Assembly: GCA_017621035.1 (NCBI GenBank)
Contig: JAGATY010000018.1
Location: 1-51,676 of the forward strand
Source: Bacteroides sp.
GTDB taxonomy: Bacteria > Bacteroidota > Bacteroidia > Bacteroidales > Bacteroidaceae
DNA length: 51,676 bases
Direction of reading: 5' to 3'
Shown: positions 25,547 through 34,054 of the stretch, one piece after another
Layout: each line of letters opens with the position of its first letter
Position numbering within the stretch: position 1 is the first letter of the stretch
The notes under the pieces: generated by a model
Databases searched by the model: none
Told to the model about the DNA's origin: nothing
Seen by the model: only the letters and a program-made list of their open reading frames with translations
Translations under genes and position numbers: made by a program

Positions 25547-28520
25547 TTATTCCGCCCAGTCGGGAGTCATGCTGCCCGAGCCGTTTACCGTTGTCCAATC
25601 GGCGATTTCGGCCTTGATGCCTACGCTGGTTTCGCTGACGGTGAGGGTGATGGCGTAGTGCTTGCCGGCCTCCACCTTGCCGCCGGTGAAGAGGGCGGCG
25701 GTGCCGTTCATCAGCTCACTGAGCTTCACGGTGTAAGTGTTGCCGTTACTGCGTGTCAGCGTGATGACATTGGCATCGGTCAGGGTTTGCGGGGCGAAGT
25801 GCATCGCGGCGTCGGCAATGGTGTATGTCTCGCTGCCCAAGGCGATGGTCTTGGTGAAGGCGGCTACCTCGGCATCGGTAATGGAGGCGCCGTCGCCCTT
25901 GAAGGTGAAACTCATCTTGGCGGTGGTGTGGCTGAGGGTGAAGCTCAGCTCGCTGCCGTAGGTGGCTCCGGTGAGGGTGCCGGTGAGCTTGTCTTCCACG
26001 GGCGTGGTCTTGGTGGCGAAGATGTACTCGGCCGAGAAGGTGCCGGTGAAGGTGTTCTTGGCGATGTCGTCCCAGTAGAGCGGTGCGTTGCTGGCCCATG
26101 CGCCGGCGGTGTAGGTGTAGGTGGCGGTGAGGTCGGTGCCGTAGGCGATGGTGAGCCGGTCGCCCTCGGCAGCGGTGATGCTGACGGTGCCGTCGGTGAT
26201 TCCGGCCAGCTTCACTTCGGCGGAAGCAGCGGCGGTGCCCCAATCAGTTACGGTAGTCTTGATGCCTGCGGCGGTGGGCTTCAGCGTCAGGGTGAGGGTG
26301 GTGTTCTTTCCGGCCTCCAGGGTCACGGCCTCGGCCAGTGCGGCCTCGTAGGTGTTGCCGTTACTCAGCTTCACGGAGAAGACGCTTCCGGCGGCGATGG
26401 TCTGCGGCACTACGAGGTGAGCCTCTTCATCGGCGATGGTGTAGGTGGTGGTTTCGGTGCCGGCCGCAAAGTAGAGCAGGCCGTCGGCATCGGTGTTCAT
26501 CCTGGCGCTCTTGGCCAGGGCGGGCGTGGTGACGGTGGCTCCGGCGAGGTCAGGCGTGAAGCCCGCGCCCTTGGCCGTCTTCACGGTGAGCTGTGCCAGT
26601 GCGTGGCGGAACTCGATGGCTGCCGCTCCGCCCTTGATGGCAACGGGGCCGGCCACGAGCGCATCCTTCAGTCCGGTCACTTCGTCCAGGATGTCAGCGC
26701 CCTCGGCATCGGTGTTGTAGACGTTGGCGTAGACCACGGCCGTGGCGGGCAGCTCGTCCAGGTAGATGGGGTTCGTGCTCTTCCATGCGCCGTCGGCATA
26801 CTCATACGCGTAGGTGGTTCCCAGCCGCGCGCCGGAAGTGGCACTGCTGAAGTTCTTCACCGGTGCCTCCGCCAGCTGCAGGCTGAGGGCAGTGAAGGTG
26901 GGGGCGCTGCCTTGCGGGGTGTCGGGGGTGCCGGTGATTACCAATGCCAGCTGGGCAGAAGCCTCGGTTCCCGTCTCCCACTCCTTCACGCTGAGGGCGA
27001 TGGCGGTAGCGGTGGGGTCGAGGGTCAGGGCCAGCGTGTTGGTAGTGCCCTGTTTCAGTTCCACGGCCTCGGCCAAGGTGGTGCGGTAGCTGTTGCCATT
27101 CTTCAGGTTGACGGTGACGGCCGTTCCGGCGGCCAGTGTCTGCGGTACTATTATATAAGGTGTAGCGGCGGAGAGGGTCAACGTCTTGGCATCGCCCGTG
27201 GCGGTGGTCACGTTGGCGTCGTCGAACTCAGCTTCCGGCTTCACGCCCGGCAGGGTGATGGTGGCTCCCTCCAGCGATACGCTCTCGGGGAAGTTCGTGC
27301 CGTGTGCCACGGTGATGTTCAGCCGTGCCATCAGGTGCTCCAGGGTGAGGGCGATGCCGCCATCCTTCACAGCCACACCGGTGGTGTTGCCCAGTACGTC
27401 GGCCAAGCCCGTCACGGCATCGGTAGCCTCGGGGGTGTGGCGGGCAAAGAAGAGGGCATCTTCTTTCAGACCCTCCAAATAGAAAGGAGTTGTTGTGTTC
27501 CATGCTTCGGCAGTGGCATCCCAGGTGTAGGTTACTTTGGCATCTGCCTTGTCGGCCAACCAGAGCTGAAGGCTTTCCACTTCTGCAAGGTTGCCGTCTG
27601 TGCCGGCGGTGGTCAGCTTCAGACTTTCCAGGTCGACAGTCACACCGGTGGTCCAGTCTTCAACCGAAGCTTCCACGGTGGCCTCGGTGCGGTTGAGGTG
27701 TACCTTCAGCGTGTTCTTGGTGCCGGCTTTCAGCGCCATGCCGGCGGTGAAAGGTACGTCGAAGGCATACTCGCCGGCGGTGATGACCAACTTCACATCC
27801 TTGGCATCACCCGGCAGCACGATGGCCGTACCGGAGAGCGTGTTGGAAGTGGCGTTGTGGTTCACCGGAATGGCGATGGCCTTTACCGAAGAGGCATCGG
27901 TGGTAAGTGTGGCGGCAATCAGGTCCCACGTAGCAGTGGTAGCTGTTCCGTGCAGAGCAACAGCAGCCTTGGAGAGGTCTACTCCCTCGGCCGACTCGTT
28001 GCAGTCTACAGTAAGCTCCAGCTTCACCAACTTGTGGCGGAAGGCGAGCGATACCTCGGCATCGGTGGCACTCTTGTCCGTCACCTTGTCGGCCACCATC
28101 AGGTCGATGGCAGCGAGCTTGGTTTGGTCGGATACGTTGACGGGAACCACGGTCTCACCGGTCAGTTCGGTGTAGGGATAGAAGGCAACGATGTCTGCCT
28201 TCTTGTTCTGCGTGGGATAGTAGAGGGTGTTGGCCTTGTCGGCAGGGGCAAAGGCTCCGGTGCCGTCGGCGGTTACATACTTGCCGGCCAAGGGATTGCC
28301 GGTGACGGTGGTCGTACTGCCTGCCTCCAGCATGGTGATGCCGATGGCATCTCCCGCTTCCCAGGCATTGTCGGTGGCACGGGTAACTGTACGTCCGGCG
28401 ATGGTGGTGTTACTTACTGTGAGGGCGGTGCGACCGTTGTCCTCCATTCTCATTGCTTTCGCTACATGCTGCCAAGGTTATGAACGCTGTGGCTGCCCAG
28501 AATAATCTTGTGGCCTTCAT
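25547..28520 (-). pseudogene. Four-domain fimbrillin lipoprotein, frameshifted after the signal peptide
   Basis: The body frame (to 28453) encodes 968 residues without a signal peptide. It holds an Mfa_like/fimbrillin domain with RATDNAWEAGDAIGI (about residues 1-275) and three further related domains (about 275-505, 505-740 and 740-968). Each ends in a KQGTTNTLALTLDPT- or EAGKHYAITLTVSE-like strand followed by a WETG- or WTTV-like motif. Directly upstream, in another frame, an ATG at 28520 opens a perfect lipoprotein signal, MKATRLFWAATAFITLAAC-SESNE. One extra A near 28448 separates the two; removing it gives SESNEMEDNGR, continuous with the body. The gene is thus one base away from an intact first gene of the cluster. 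It may be a true mutation, an off-state or an assembly error. Confidence 0.8.
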
Positions 28521-28583
28521 TTGTTGTAGATATTGTTTTTTTATTATTGTTTTTCACTGAGTTACGCTATAAAAATAAGTTTG

Positions 28584-28591
28584 CAAAGGTA
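28584..28591 (-). promoter_or_regulatory. -7 element of the fimbrial cluster promoter, with overlapping inverted repeat
   Basis: On the minus strand TACCTTTG matches the -7 consensus and lies about 64 bp before the signal-peptide ATG. No good -33 TTTG is present at 19 bp. An 8-bp inverted repeat, GCAAAGGT (28583-28590) and ACCTTTGC (28599-28606), overlaps the element and could be an operator. Confidence 0.55.
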
Positions 28592-29146
28592 TGCGTTGAC
28601 CTTTGCGAACTTATGTGTGTTCGTTTGATAGTTGCTTCTGCCTCTTGTATGATAGGATCTGTATGTGGATATGTATAGTGAAGTATTTTATTATATAGAT
28701 GCAAATTTAGCTTATTTTTGGGAAATAATGCAAGAAAAGCATGAACTTTTTTATCAGAAAGTATAAGAAATTGCTTAGATTTTATTTAAAAGTTATTTTT
28801 CAGACTTCTTTGAAGTCTCTTTTCGGCCTCTTTCCCTTCTCTTCTTCGTCACATGTCCCGGTATTGGCCTTTATCTCCCTAACCTGAATCGATATAAGAA
28901 GGTCTTTCAGACCATCTATCGAACTGACGTTCCCTATATCTCCTTTTAGCTCCCTACATAAATCTCCTTCTATCTTTCTTTATCGCCATTGTTCATTATT
29001 CGTTTTCTGCTTATTTGTTGCAAACATTTACTATTGTTAGGCTTTAACAATTGGAAAAGTTGGTAAAAATGAAGGTTCATCGGTTGAAATTAGGGATTGT
29101 TTTAAATAGTTGATAGATAGTAAAATACAGCTCTTTTGAAAATGCG

Positions 29147-29194
29147 AGGGTTCATTTTTTAGGGTTCACTTTCTATTAGCCCTTCGTTGGAGGT
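29147..29194 (+). repeat. Long inverted repeat, left arm
   Basis: The 34-bp core at 29161-29194 (AGGGTTCACTTTCTATTAGC then CCTTCGTTGGAGGT) is matched at 32 of 34 positions by the reverse complement of 29897-29930. Each arm has a second outer AGGGTTCA, here at 29147-29154. Confidence 0.85.
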
Positions 29195-29360
29195 CAATTT
29201 GTTAAAAAGAAGAATTGGACTGTGTGAATATTTTGAAGTGGTTGAATCGGCAAGTAGTTAAAGTAGTTAAGTAGTTATTGCTGTGCTAGGGGGTAAGAAG
29301 TAGAGGATTAGAGTAGTTATCAGCTCTTCGAGCCTAGGAGTTTTTAGCCGATACATGAAA

Positions 29361-29456
29361 GTTTAAAACTTCTTGCCTATTGGTTTAAAACTAATGTCTA
29401 AAAGGTTTTAAACCAATAGATTACTAGTTTTAAACTTCTGAGATGGTAGTTTTAAA
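29361..29456. repeat. Phased array of TTTAAA palindromes, 22-23 bp period
   Basis: Five TTTAAA-centred sites (GTTTAAAAC or GTTTTAAAC) start at 29362, 29384, 29407, 29429 and 29451, that is, spaced 22, 23, 22 and 22 bp. Two of them also form a hairpin, CTATTGGTTTAAAAC with GTTTTAAACCAATAG. Confidence 0.8.
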
Positions 29457-29509
29457 GGTTATTTGAGTTTTACAAGCTCAACTTTCAGTAGTCAAGGAGT
29501 TAAAGGATG

Positions 29510-29670
29510 AATGAAGAATTAAGAATTAAGAATGATGAATTAAGAATTCAACTTTATTCGCTTACGCTCATCAGCTTCGCAGTCATCTTTCAACTATCAA
29601 CTATCAACTATCATCTTTCATCTTTCATCTTTCAACTATCAACTATCAACTATCATCTTTCAACTATCAA
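29510..29670. repeat. Mixed 7-bp tandem repeat arrays
   Basis: GAATTAA-type heptamers (29514-29550) are followed by the motif GCTCATCAGCTTCGCAGTCA (29566-29585), then a long run of CAACTAT, CATCTTT and CAACTAT heptamers to about 29670. The arrays are non-coding here. Confidence 0.85.
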
Positions 29671-29896
29671 CTATTTTAAGTATTGGCCTTTATCTACCCA
29701 AAGAACGAAGCGATATCTCCATTTAACTCCTTTATCTCCATAGAGTTTCACTTGCGAAACTTAAATCATAAATATTAACATATTGCATTAGATAGTTGGA
29801 ACAAAGAGATAAAATATTGCTCAGAAACATTTTATTGCTTTTAAAAGATAGTTTTCTGATAATTAGATTTATAACTTGTTTTTGTGTCATGGAATT

Positions 29897-29943
29897 ACCT
29901 CCAACGAAGGGCCAATAGAGAGTGAACCCTAGAGGTGAACCCT
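29897..29943 (-). repeat. Long inverted repeat, right arm
   Basis: This is the reverse-complement partner of 29147-29194, with core 29897-29930 and outer TGAACCCT at 29936-29943. The arms enclose about 700 bp. Confidence 0.85.
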
Positions 29944-29993
29944 AACAGGTGAATGGAAATGGTAATTTTATCTTACTTAACTTCTGCAAGTAA

Positions 29994-30024
29994 TTTGTTT
30001 TGCCGCAGATTTACCCTATCTTTG
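29994..30024 (+). promoter_or_regulatory. Bacteroidales-type promoter of the GH133-like gene
   Basis: TTTG (29994-29997) and TATCTTTG (30017-30024) are separated by 19 bp, an exact consensus match, 60 bp before the start codon. Confidence 0.8.
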
Positions 30025-30084
30025 CAGCCATCTATTCACTTTCAAAGTTAGTTGCGCTTGCGAAACATATTAAAACAACAAGAT

Positions 30085-32232
30085 ATGAAACACACATTTT
30101 TCCTTTTTCTGGCTTTGCCGCTGTTGCAGGCTTGTACTTCGGCAGATAAGCGTATCTCGTCGCTCTCGGTAGACGAATTGGCCGTCAGTGTTACGGCAGA
30201 TGAAAATCGAGAATACTCCTATACCGACAAGAAGGCCGGTTATTGGTATGGACGTACCCATCAGGATGAACCCACCGACTGGTATGCCGGCTGGAATCAG
30301 GCCAAACGACGTCTGCTTTCCGACTATGCACTGGCGGTAGACGAAAAGCCTCTGTTGCGTCGTGAGGCAGAAGTTATCGTATCACCGCACAGCCTGACAC
30401 GTAGGTGGGGTGGGATAGAGGAACAGTTACTGTTGGTAGATGACATGCCTTTGCTGCTGGTGCAGTTGCTGGCTCCCGAGGCAGACACTATTTCGCTGAC
30501 GCTGAACGAAACCCTCTTGGAACGTGTCACTCCACAGGCCGACGCCCTCTGTTGTATTCCGACGGAGTCACCTGCCGAAATCATCAAACTGGTGCCTCTG
30601 AAAGCAATGCCTGTTGCAACAACCGGAAACACGATGAAAGTGTCGGCTCTGGCCGAAGGCTTTCTGCTGGCTTATGGCAGCGAGGAGGAGTGCGATGCCC
30701 TCATTACCCGTTTCCGTACCGAGAAGGATGTCCTATTGGCCTCCCGTAAGGAACGTATGAACAGCCTGATACAGGAGAACAATCCGCTGAAGAGTAATCT
30801 CCCAGAGCTGGATCGCTCATTGGCATGGATTACACTCACCATGGATCAGTTGATTACCGAACAGCAAGGCAAGGGCATCTATGCCGGACTGCCTTGGTTT
30901 AACGAATATTGGGGGCGCGACATGTTCATAGCCATGCCCGGCGCCACACTGGTAACCGGACAGTTTGACTATACCAAAGAGATTCTGAAAGACTTTGCCA
31001 AGCTGCAAGACACTGACCCGGCTTCGGAAACCTGTGGACGCATACCTAATCGCGCCAATTTGGAAAACATTCTCTATAACACCACAGACGGTACACCCCG
31101 TTATGTAATCGAGGCAGAAGAACTGCTGGCCTATTCGGGTGACCGTAGCTTCTTGAAAGATATCTATCCCTCGGTAGTGCTCAGCATCGACAAGAGTATA
31201 GAGAATTACACCGACGAGAAAGGTTATCTGCTTCATGCCGATGCAGATACCTGGATGGATGTAAAACGCAACGGCATCCCCGGTTCACCTCGTGGCAATC
31301 GTGCTAACGACATTCAGTATCTCTGGTACAAGCAACTGACTGCTGGTGCCCATCTGGCTAAACTGATGGACGATGCTGCCCATGCCGAAGCTTGGCTGAA
31401 GGTGGCCAATCGCTTGGCACAGAACTTTGAGACTGATTACTGTGATAAGGAGAATATCTTGATTTACGACCACCTGAATGCTGACGGCACTCCGGATTTG
31501 CAGTTCCGTCCCAATCAGCTCTTCTGTTTTGAACTGATTAAGGATGAAACCTTCAAGCAAAAGGTAACCCGTCGCGTGTGGGAAGAACTGGTCTATCCGT
31601 GGGGTGTGGCCTCGCTGGCACAGTGGGACTTGCAGTTTCACCCGCAACACGAGAACTGGCACTACTATCACAAGGATGATGCCTATCATAACGGAACCAT
31701 CTGGCTCTGGAACAACGGTATAGCCATGCAACGCATGATAGAGTATGGCGAGGTGGAGACGGCATGGAAACTCTTCTGCAACATGAATCGTCAGGCTTTG
31801 CACGAAGGAGCAGTGGGTAGCCTGAGTGAAAATGCTGATGCTCATCCACGGGAAGGAAAGCAGTGGGTGAACCGCTCGGGTACCTTCTTGCAAGCATGGA
31901 GTAACTCGGAACAGTTGCGCGTGTGGTATCAATACTTCTTAGGCATTCGTCCGGATCTGATGAATGGCCGTGTGATAGTGGAACCCAAACTTCCGGCAGC
32001 CATTACCGAACTGGAAACTTCGGTGAAGATAGGAGAGGGTACACTGACTTATATATATAAAAAAGGTGTATTTGATATTCGCCTGCAGGGAGTGGAGGCG
32101 GAGTTGAAGGTAATATTGCCTACAGAACATCAGGCTAACCCTATCTTTGAGGGTGTGGATTTCTGTACTCCTCGTCCCTTGGAGAAATATCCCTGCTTCA
32201 ACACCTATTATGAAGTGGCGTTGAGTTACTAG
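30085..32232 (+). CDS. Amylo-alpha-1,6-glucosidase-like (GH133/GDE C-terminal type) lipoprotein
   Basis: The protein is related to the glucosidase part of glycogen-debranching enzyme, an (alpha/alpha)6 barrel hydrolysing alpha-1,6 branch glucose. The ATG at 30085 starts a lipoprotein signal MKHTFFLFLALPLLQAC (Cys17); the frame is open a little further upstream. An N-terminal beta-sandwich (about residues 25-235) precedes the catalytic barrel, with GLPWFNEYWGRDMFIAMPG, GRIPNRANLENILYNT, HADADTWMDVKRNG and YHNGTIWLWNNGIAMQRM in the expected order. Lipidation suggests a periplasmic or surface role in glycan breakdown rather than cytosolic glycogen turnover. It is monocistronic; its stop codon is followed at once by heptamer repeats. 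Confidence 0.85.
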   Translation: MKHTFFLFLALPLLQACTSADKRISSLSVDELAVSVTADENREYSYTDKKAGYWYGRTHQDEPTDWYAGWNQAKRRLLSDYALAVDEKPLLRREAEVIVSPHSLTRRWGGIEEQLLLVDDMPLLLVQLLAPEADTISLTLNETLLERVTPQADALCCIPTESPAEIIKLVPLKAMPVATTGNTMKVSALAEGFLLAYGSEEECDALITRFRTEKDVLLASRKERMNSLIQENNPLKSNLPELDRSLAWITLTMDQLITEQQGKGIYAGLPWFNEYWGRDMFIAMPGATLVTGQFDYTKEILKDFAKLQDTDPASETCGRIPNRANLENILYNTTDGTPRYVIEAEELLAYSGDRSFLKDIYPSVVLSIDKSIENYTDEKGYLLHADADTWMDVKRNGIPGSPRGNRANDIQYLWYKQLTAGAHLAKLMDDAAHAEAWLKVANRLAQNFETDYCDKENILIYDHLNADGTPDLQFRPNQLFCFELIKDETFKQKVTRRVWEELVYPWGVASLAQWDLQFHPQHENWHYYHKDDAYHNGTIWLWNNGIAMQRMIEYGEVETAWKLFCNMNRQALHEGAVGSLSENADAHPREGKQWVNRSGTFLQAWSNSEQLRVWYQYFLGIRPDLMNGRVIVEPKLPAAITELETSVKIGEGTLTYIYKKGVFDIRLQGVEAELKVILPTEHQANPIFEGVDFCTPRPLEKYPCFNTYYEVALSY

Positions 32233-32320
32233 TGGAAAGTGGAAAGATGAAAGTGGAAAGATGAAAGTTGAAAGTTGAAAGAGGAAAGTGATTTGCTTCA
32301 CTCATCAGCTTCGCAGTCAT
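32232..32320 (+). repeat. 7-bp tandem array followed by CTCATCAGCTTCGCAGTC motif
   Basis: Eight heptamers (GTGGAAA, GATGAAA, GTTGAAA, GAGGAAA) start at the stop codon of the GH133-like gene, and CTCATCAGCTTCGCAGTCAT follows at 32301-32320. The same two-part arrangement occurs near 13986-14050 and 29510-29586. Confidence 0.85.
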
Positions 32321-32430
32321 AATTACTCGCTATTTCTGTTTTTCTGGTGAAAAAAGGTAAAATCTTTATCATTTTATCATTATTTAAGAGAATATTTTCA
32401 AGAAAGTATGGCTTATATGAAAAAGTTCCC

Positions 32431-32438
32431 TATATTTG
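32431..32438 (+). promoter_or_regulatory. -7 element of the gdhA promoter
   Basis: TATATTTG matches TAnnTTTG, 74 bp before the start codon. No clear -33 TTTG is visible. The only other feature in the leader is a run of eight bases, CCCCCAAAAACGGGGG (32469-32484), that can form a small hairpin. Confidence 0.55.
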
Positions 32439-32512
32439 CAACGTTGTTTGATGACAATTTGTACAGACAACTCCCCCAAAAACGGGGGGATAACCTTTAA
32501 TTTAGTAATATT

Positions 32513-33850
32513 ATGAATATCGAACGTATCATGGCCTCTTTGGAGGCAAAGCATCCCGGCGAGTCTGAATATCTTCAAGCCGTAAAGGAAGTTCTTCTTT
32601 CTATCGAAGATATCTACAATCAACATCCCGAGTTCGAGAAAGCAAAAATCATAGAACGATTAGTTGAACCTGACCGTATTTTCACTTTCCGTGTAACATG
32701 GGTCGACGATAAAGGTGAGGTACAAACCAACCTTGGTTATCGTGTGCAGTTCAACAACGCCATTGGTCCTTACAAGGGTGGTATCCGTTTCCACGCATCC
32801 GTTAATCTTTCCATCTTGAAGTTCTTAGGTTTTGAACAGACCTTTAAGAATGCCTTGACTACATTGCCTATGGGCGGTGGTAAGGGTGGTTCTGACTTCT
32901 CTCCTCGCGGAAAGAGCGATGCAGAAATTATGCGTTTCTGCCAGGCATTCATCCTTGAATTGTGGCGTCACTTAGGCCCCGATATGGATGTTCCTGCCGG
33001 TGACATTGGCGTAGGCGGTCGCGAAGTAGGTTATATGTTTGGTATGTACAAGAAGCTGACACGCGAATTTACCGGTACATTCACCGGCAAGGGTCTGGAA
33101 TTCGGTGGTTCACTGATTCGTCCTGAGGCAACAGGTTTCGGCGGTTTGTACTTTGTAAACCAAATGTTGGAAACTAAGGGCATCGACATTAAGGGTAAGA
33201 CCGTAGCAATCTCCGGTTTCGGTAACGTGGCATGGGGTGCTGCTACCAAGGCTACTCAGTTGGGTGCTAAGGTGGTTACTATCTCCGGTCCTGATGGTTA
33301 CATCTATGATCCGAATGGTATCAGCGGTGAAAAGATTGACTACATGTTGGAACTTCGCTCATCAGGTAACGATATCGTTGCTCCGTATGCAGACGAATTC
33401 CCCGGTTCTACTTTCGTTCCCGGCAAGCGTCCTTGGGAAGTGAAGGCCGACATTGCACTACCTTGTGCAACTCAAAACGAATTGAATGGCGAAGATGCTC
33501 GTCACTTGATAGATAATAAAGTATTGTGTGTAGGTGAAATCTCTAACATGGGATGTACACCGGAAGCAATCGACCTCTTCATTGAAAACAAGATTATGTA
33601 TGCACCGGGCAAGGCTGTAAATGCCGGTGGTGTGGCAACATCCGGTTTGGAAATGTCACAAAACGCTATGCACCTGAGCTGGAGTGCAGAAGAGGTAGAC
33701 GAAAAGTTACACACCATCATGCACGGTATTCATGCTCAATGCGTAAAATATGGGTCAGAACCTGACGGTTACATCAATTATGTGAAGGGAGCCAATATTG
33801 CAGGCTTCATGAAGGTGGCTCACGCGATGATGGGTCAGGGAATTATTTAA
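32513..33850 (+). CDS. gdhA: Glutamate dehydrogenase (hexameric, NADP-type)
   Basis: GdhA makes glutamate from 2-oxoglutarate and ammonium. The 445-residue length is that of hexameric enzymes. The substrate domain has GPYKGGIRF (Lys88), GFEQTFKNAL (Lys112) and PMGGGKGGSDF with catalytic-type Lys124, then DIGVGGREVGYM. The nucleotide domain has the Rossmann-like SGFGNVAWGAATKATQLGAKVV. The whole order is that of the E. coli GdhA type, so NADPH use is likely but not proven. It has its own promoter and terminator. Confidence 0.96.
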   Translation: MNIERIMASLEAKHPGESEYLQAVKEVLLSIEDIYNQHPEFEKAKIIERLVEPDRIFTFRVTWVDDKGEVQTNLGYRVQFNNAIGPYKGGIRFHASVNLSILKFLGFEQTFKNALTTLPMGGGKGGSDFSPRGKSDAEIMRFCQAFILELWRHLGPDMDVPAGDIGVGGREVGYMFGMYKKLTREFTGTFTGKGLEFGGSLIRPEATGFGGLYFVNQMLETKGIDIKGKTVAISGFGNVAWGAATKATQLGAKVVTISGPDGYIYDPNGISGEKIDYMLELRSSGNDIVAPYADEFPGSTFVPGKRPWEVKADIALPCATQNELNGEDARHLIDNKVLCVGEISNMGCTPEAIDLFIENKIMYAPGKAVNAGGVATSGLEMSQNAMHLSWSAEEVDEKLHTIMHGIHAQCVKYGSEPDGYINYVKGANIAGFMKVAHAMMGQGII

Positions 33851-33889
33851 AAGAAACTTTGTTTAGTTGTATTTGTATTTGTGGTTTGT

Positions 33890-33930
33890 GCTGCCCGCGC
33901 CTGTGAAGGTTATCGGGCAGCCTTTTTTTT
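33890..33930 (+). terminator. Rho-independent terminator of gdhA
   Basis: GCTGCCCG (33890-33897) pairs with CGGGCAGC (33914-33921), followed by eight T residues. Confidence 0.9.
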
Positions 33931-34018
33931 ATGGTTATGCTTTGCTAGAAGAGTTGAGAGTTGAAAGATGAAACCAAATAAATAACAACATATTGGCAGA
34001 TAAAAAGAAGATTTTCTA

Positions 34019-34026
34019 TACATTTG
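34019..34026 (+). promoter_or_regulatory. -7 element upstream of the receiver/PPDK_N gene
   Basis: TACATTTG matches TAnnTTTG, 29 bp before the start codon. A TTGG at 33993-33996 is a poor -33. A short GAGAGTTGAAAGATGAAA heptamer stretch (33952-33971) lies just upstream. Confidence 0.5.
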
Positions 34027-34054
34027 CATCTTGAAATCCAATCTAGAGGTTAAT

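Larger units (their letters stand above)
28521..30084. other. AT-rich 1.5 kb repeat-filled intergenic region
   Basis: No gene is supported between the divergently transcribed fimbrial cluster and the GH133-like gene. The region contains both promoters at its ends, a GGTCTTTCAGACC palindrome (28901-28913), a 16-bp direct repeat GTATTGGCCTTTATCT (28861-28876 and 29680-29695), long inverted repeats (29147-29194 and 29897-29943), a phased TTTAAA array and heptamer arrays (29510-29670). The small open frame at 29507-29743 is only translated heptamer repeat. Confidence 0.75.

Noticed and set aside
25106-28483. 1125-residue plus-strand open frame opposite the fimbrillin genes
   Set aside because: It is low complexity (Gly/Val/Ala/Gln-rich), has no family motifs and is the shadow of GC-rich genes on the minus strand.
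29361-29456. TTTAAA array as CRISPR
   Set aside because: Repeat cores are about 9 bp and the intervening 13 bp is partly related; it is a degenerate tandem repeat.
28861-29695. 16-bp direct repeat GTATTGGCCTTTATCT as attachment sites
   Set aside because: No integrase or mobile genes lie between the copies, and the flanks diverge quickly.
29507-29743. 78-residue ORF in the intergenic region
   Set aside because: It consists of translated heptamers (FQLSTINYHLSS) and ends in AT-rich sequence; no ribosome-binding or family evidence.
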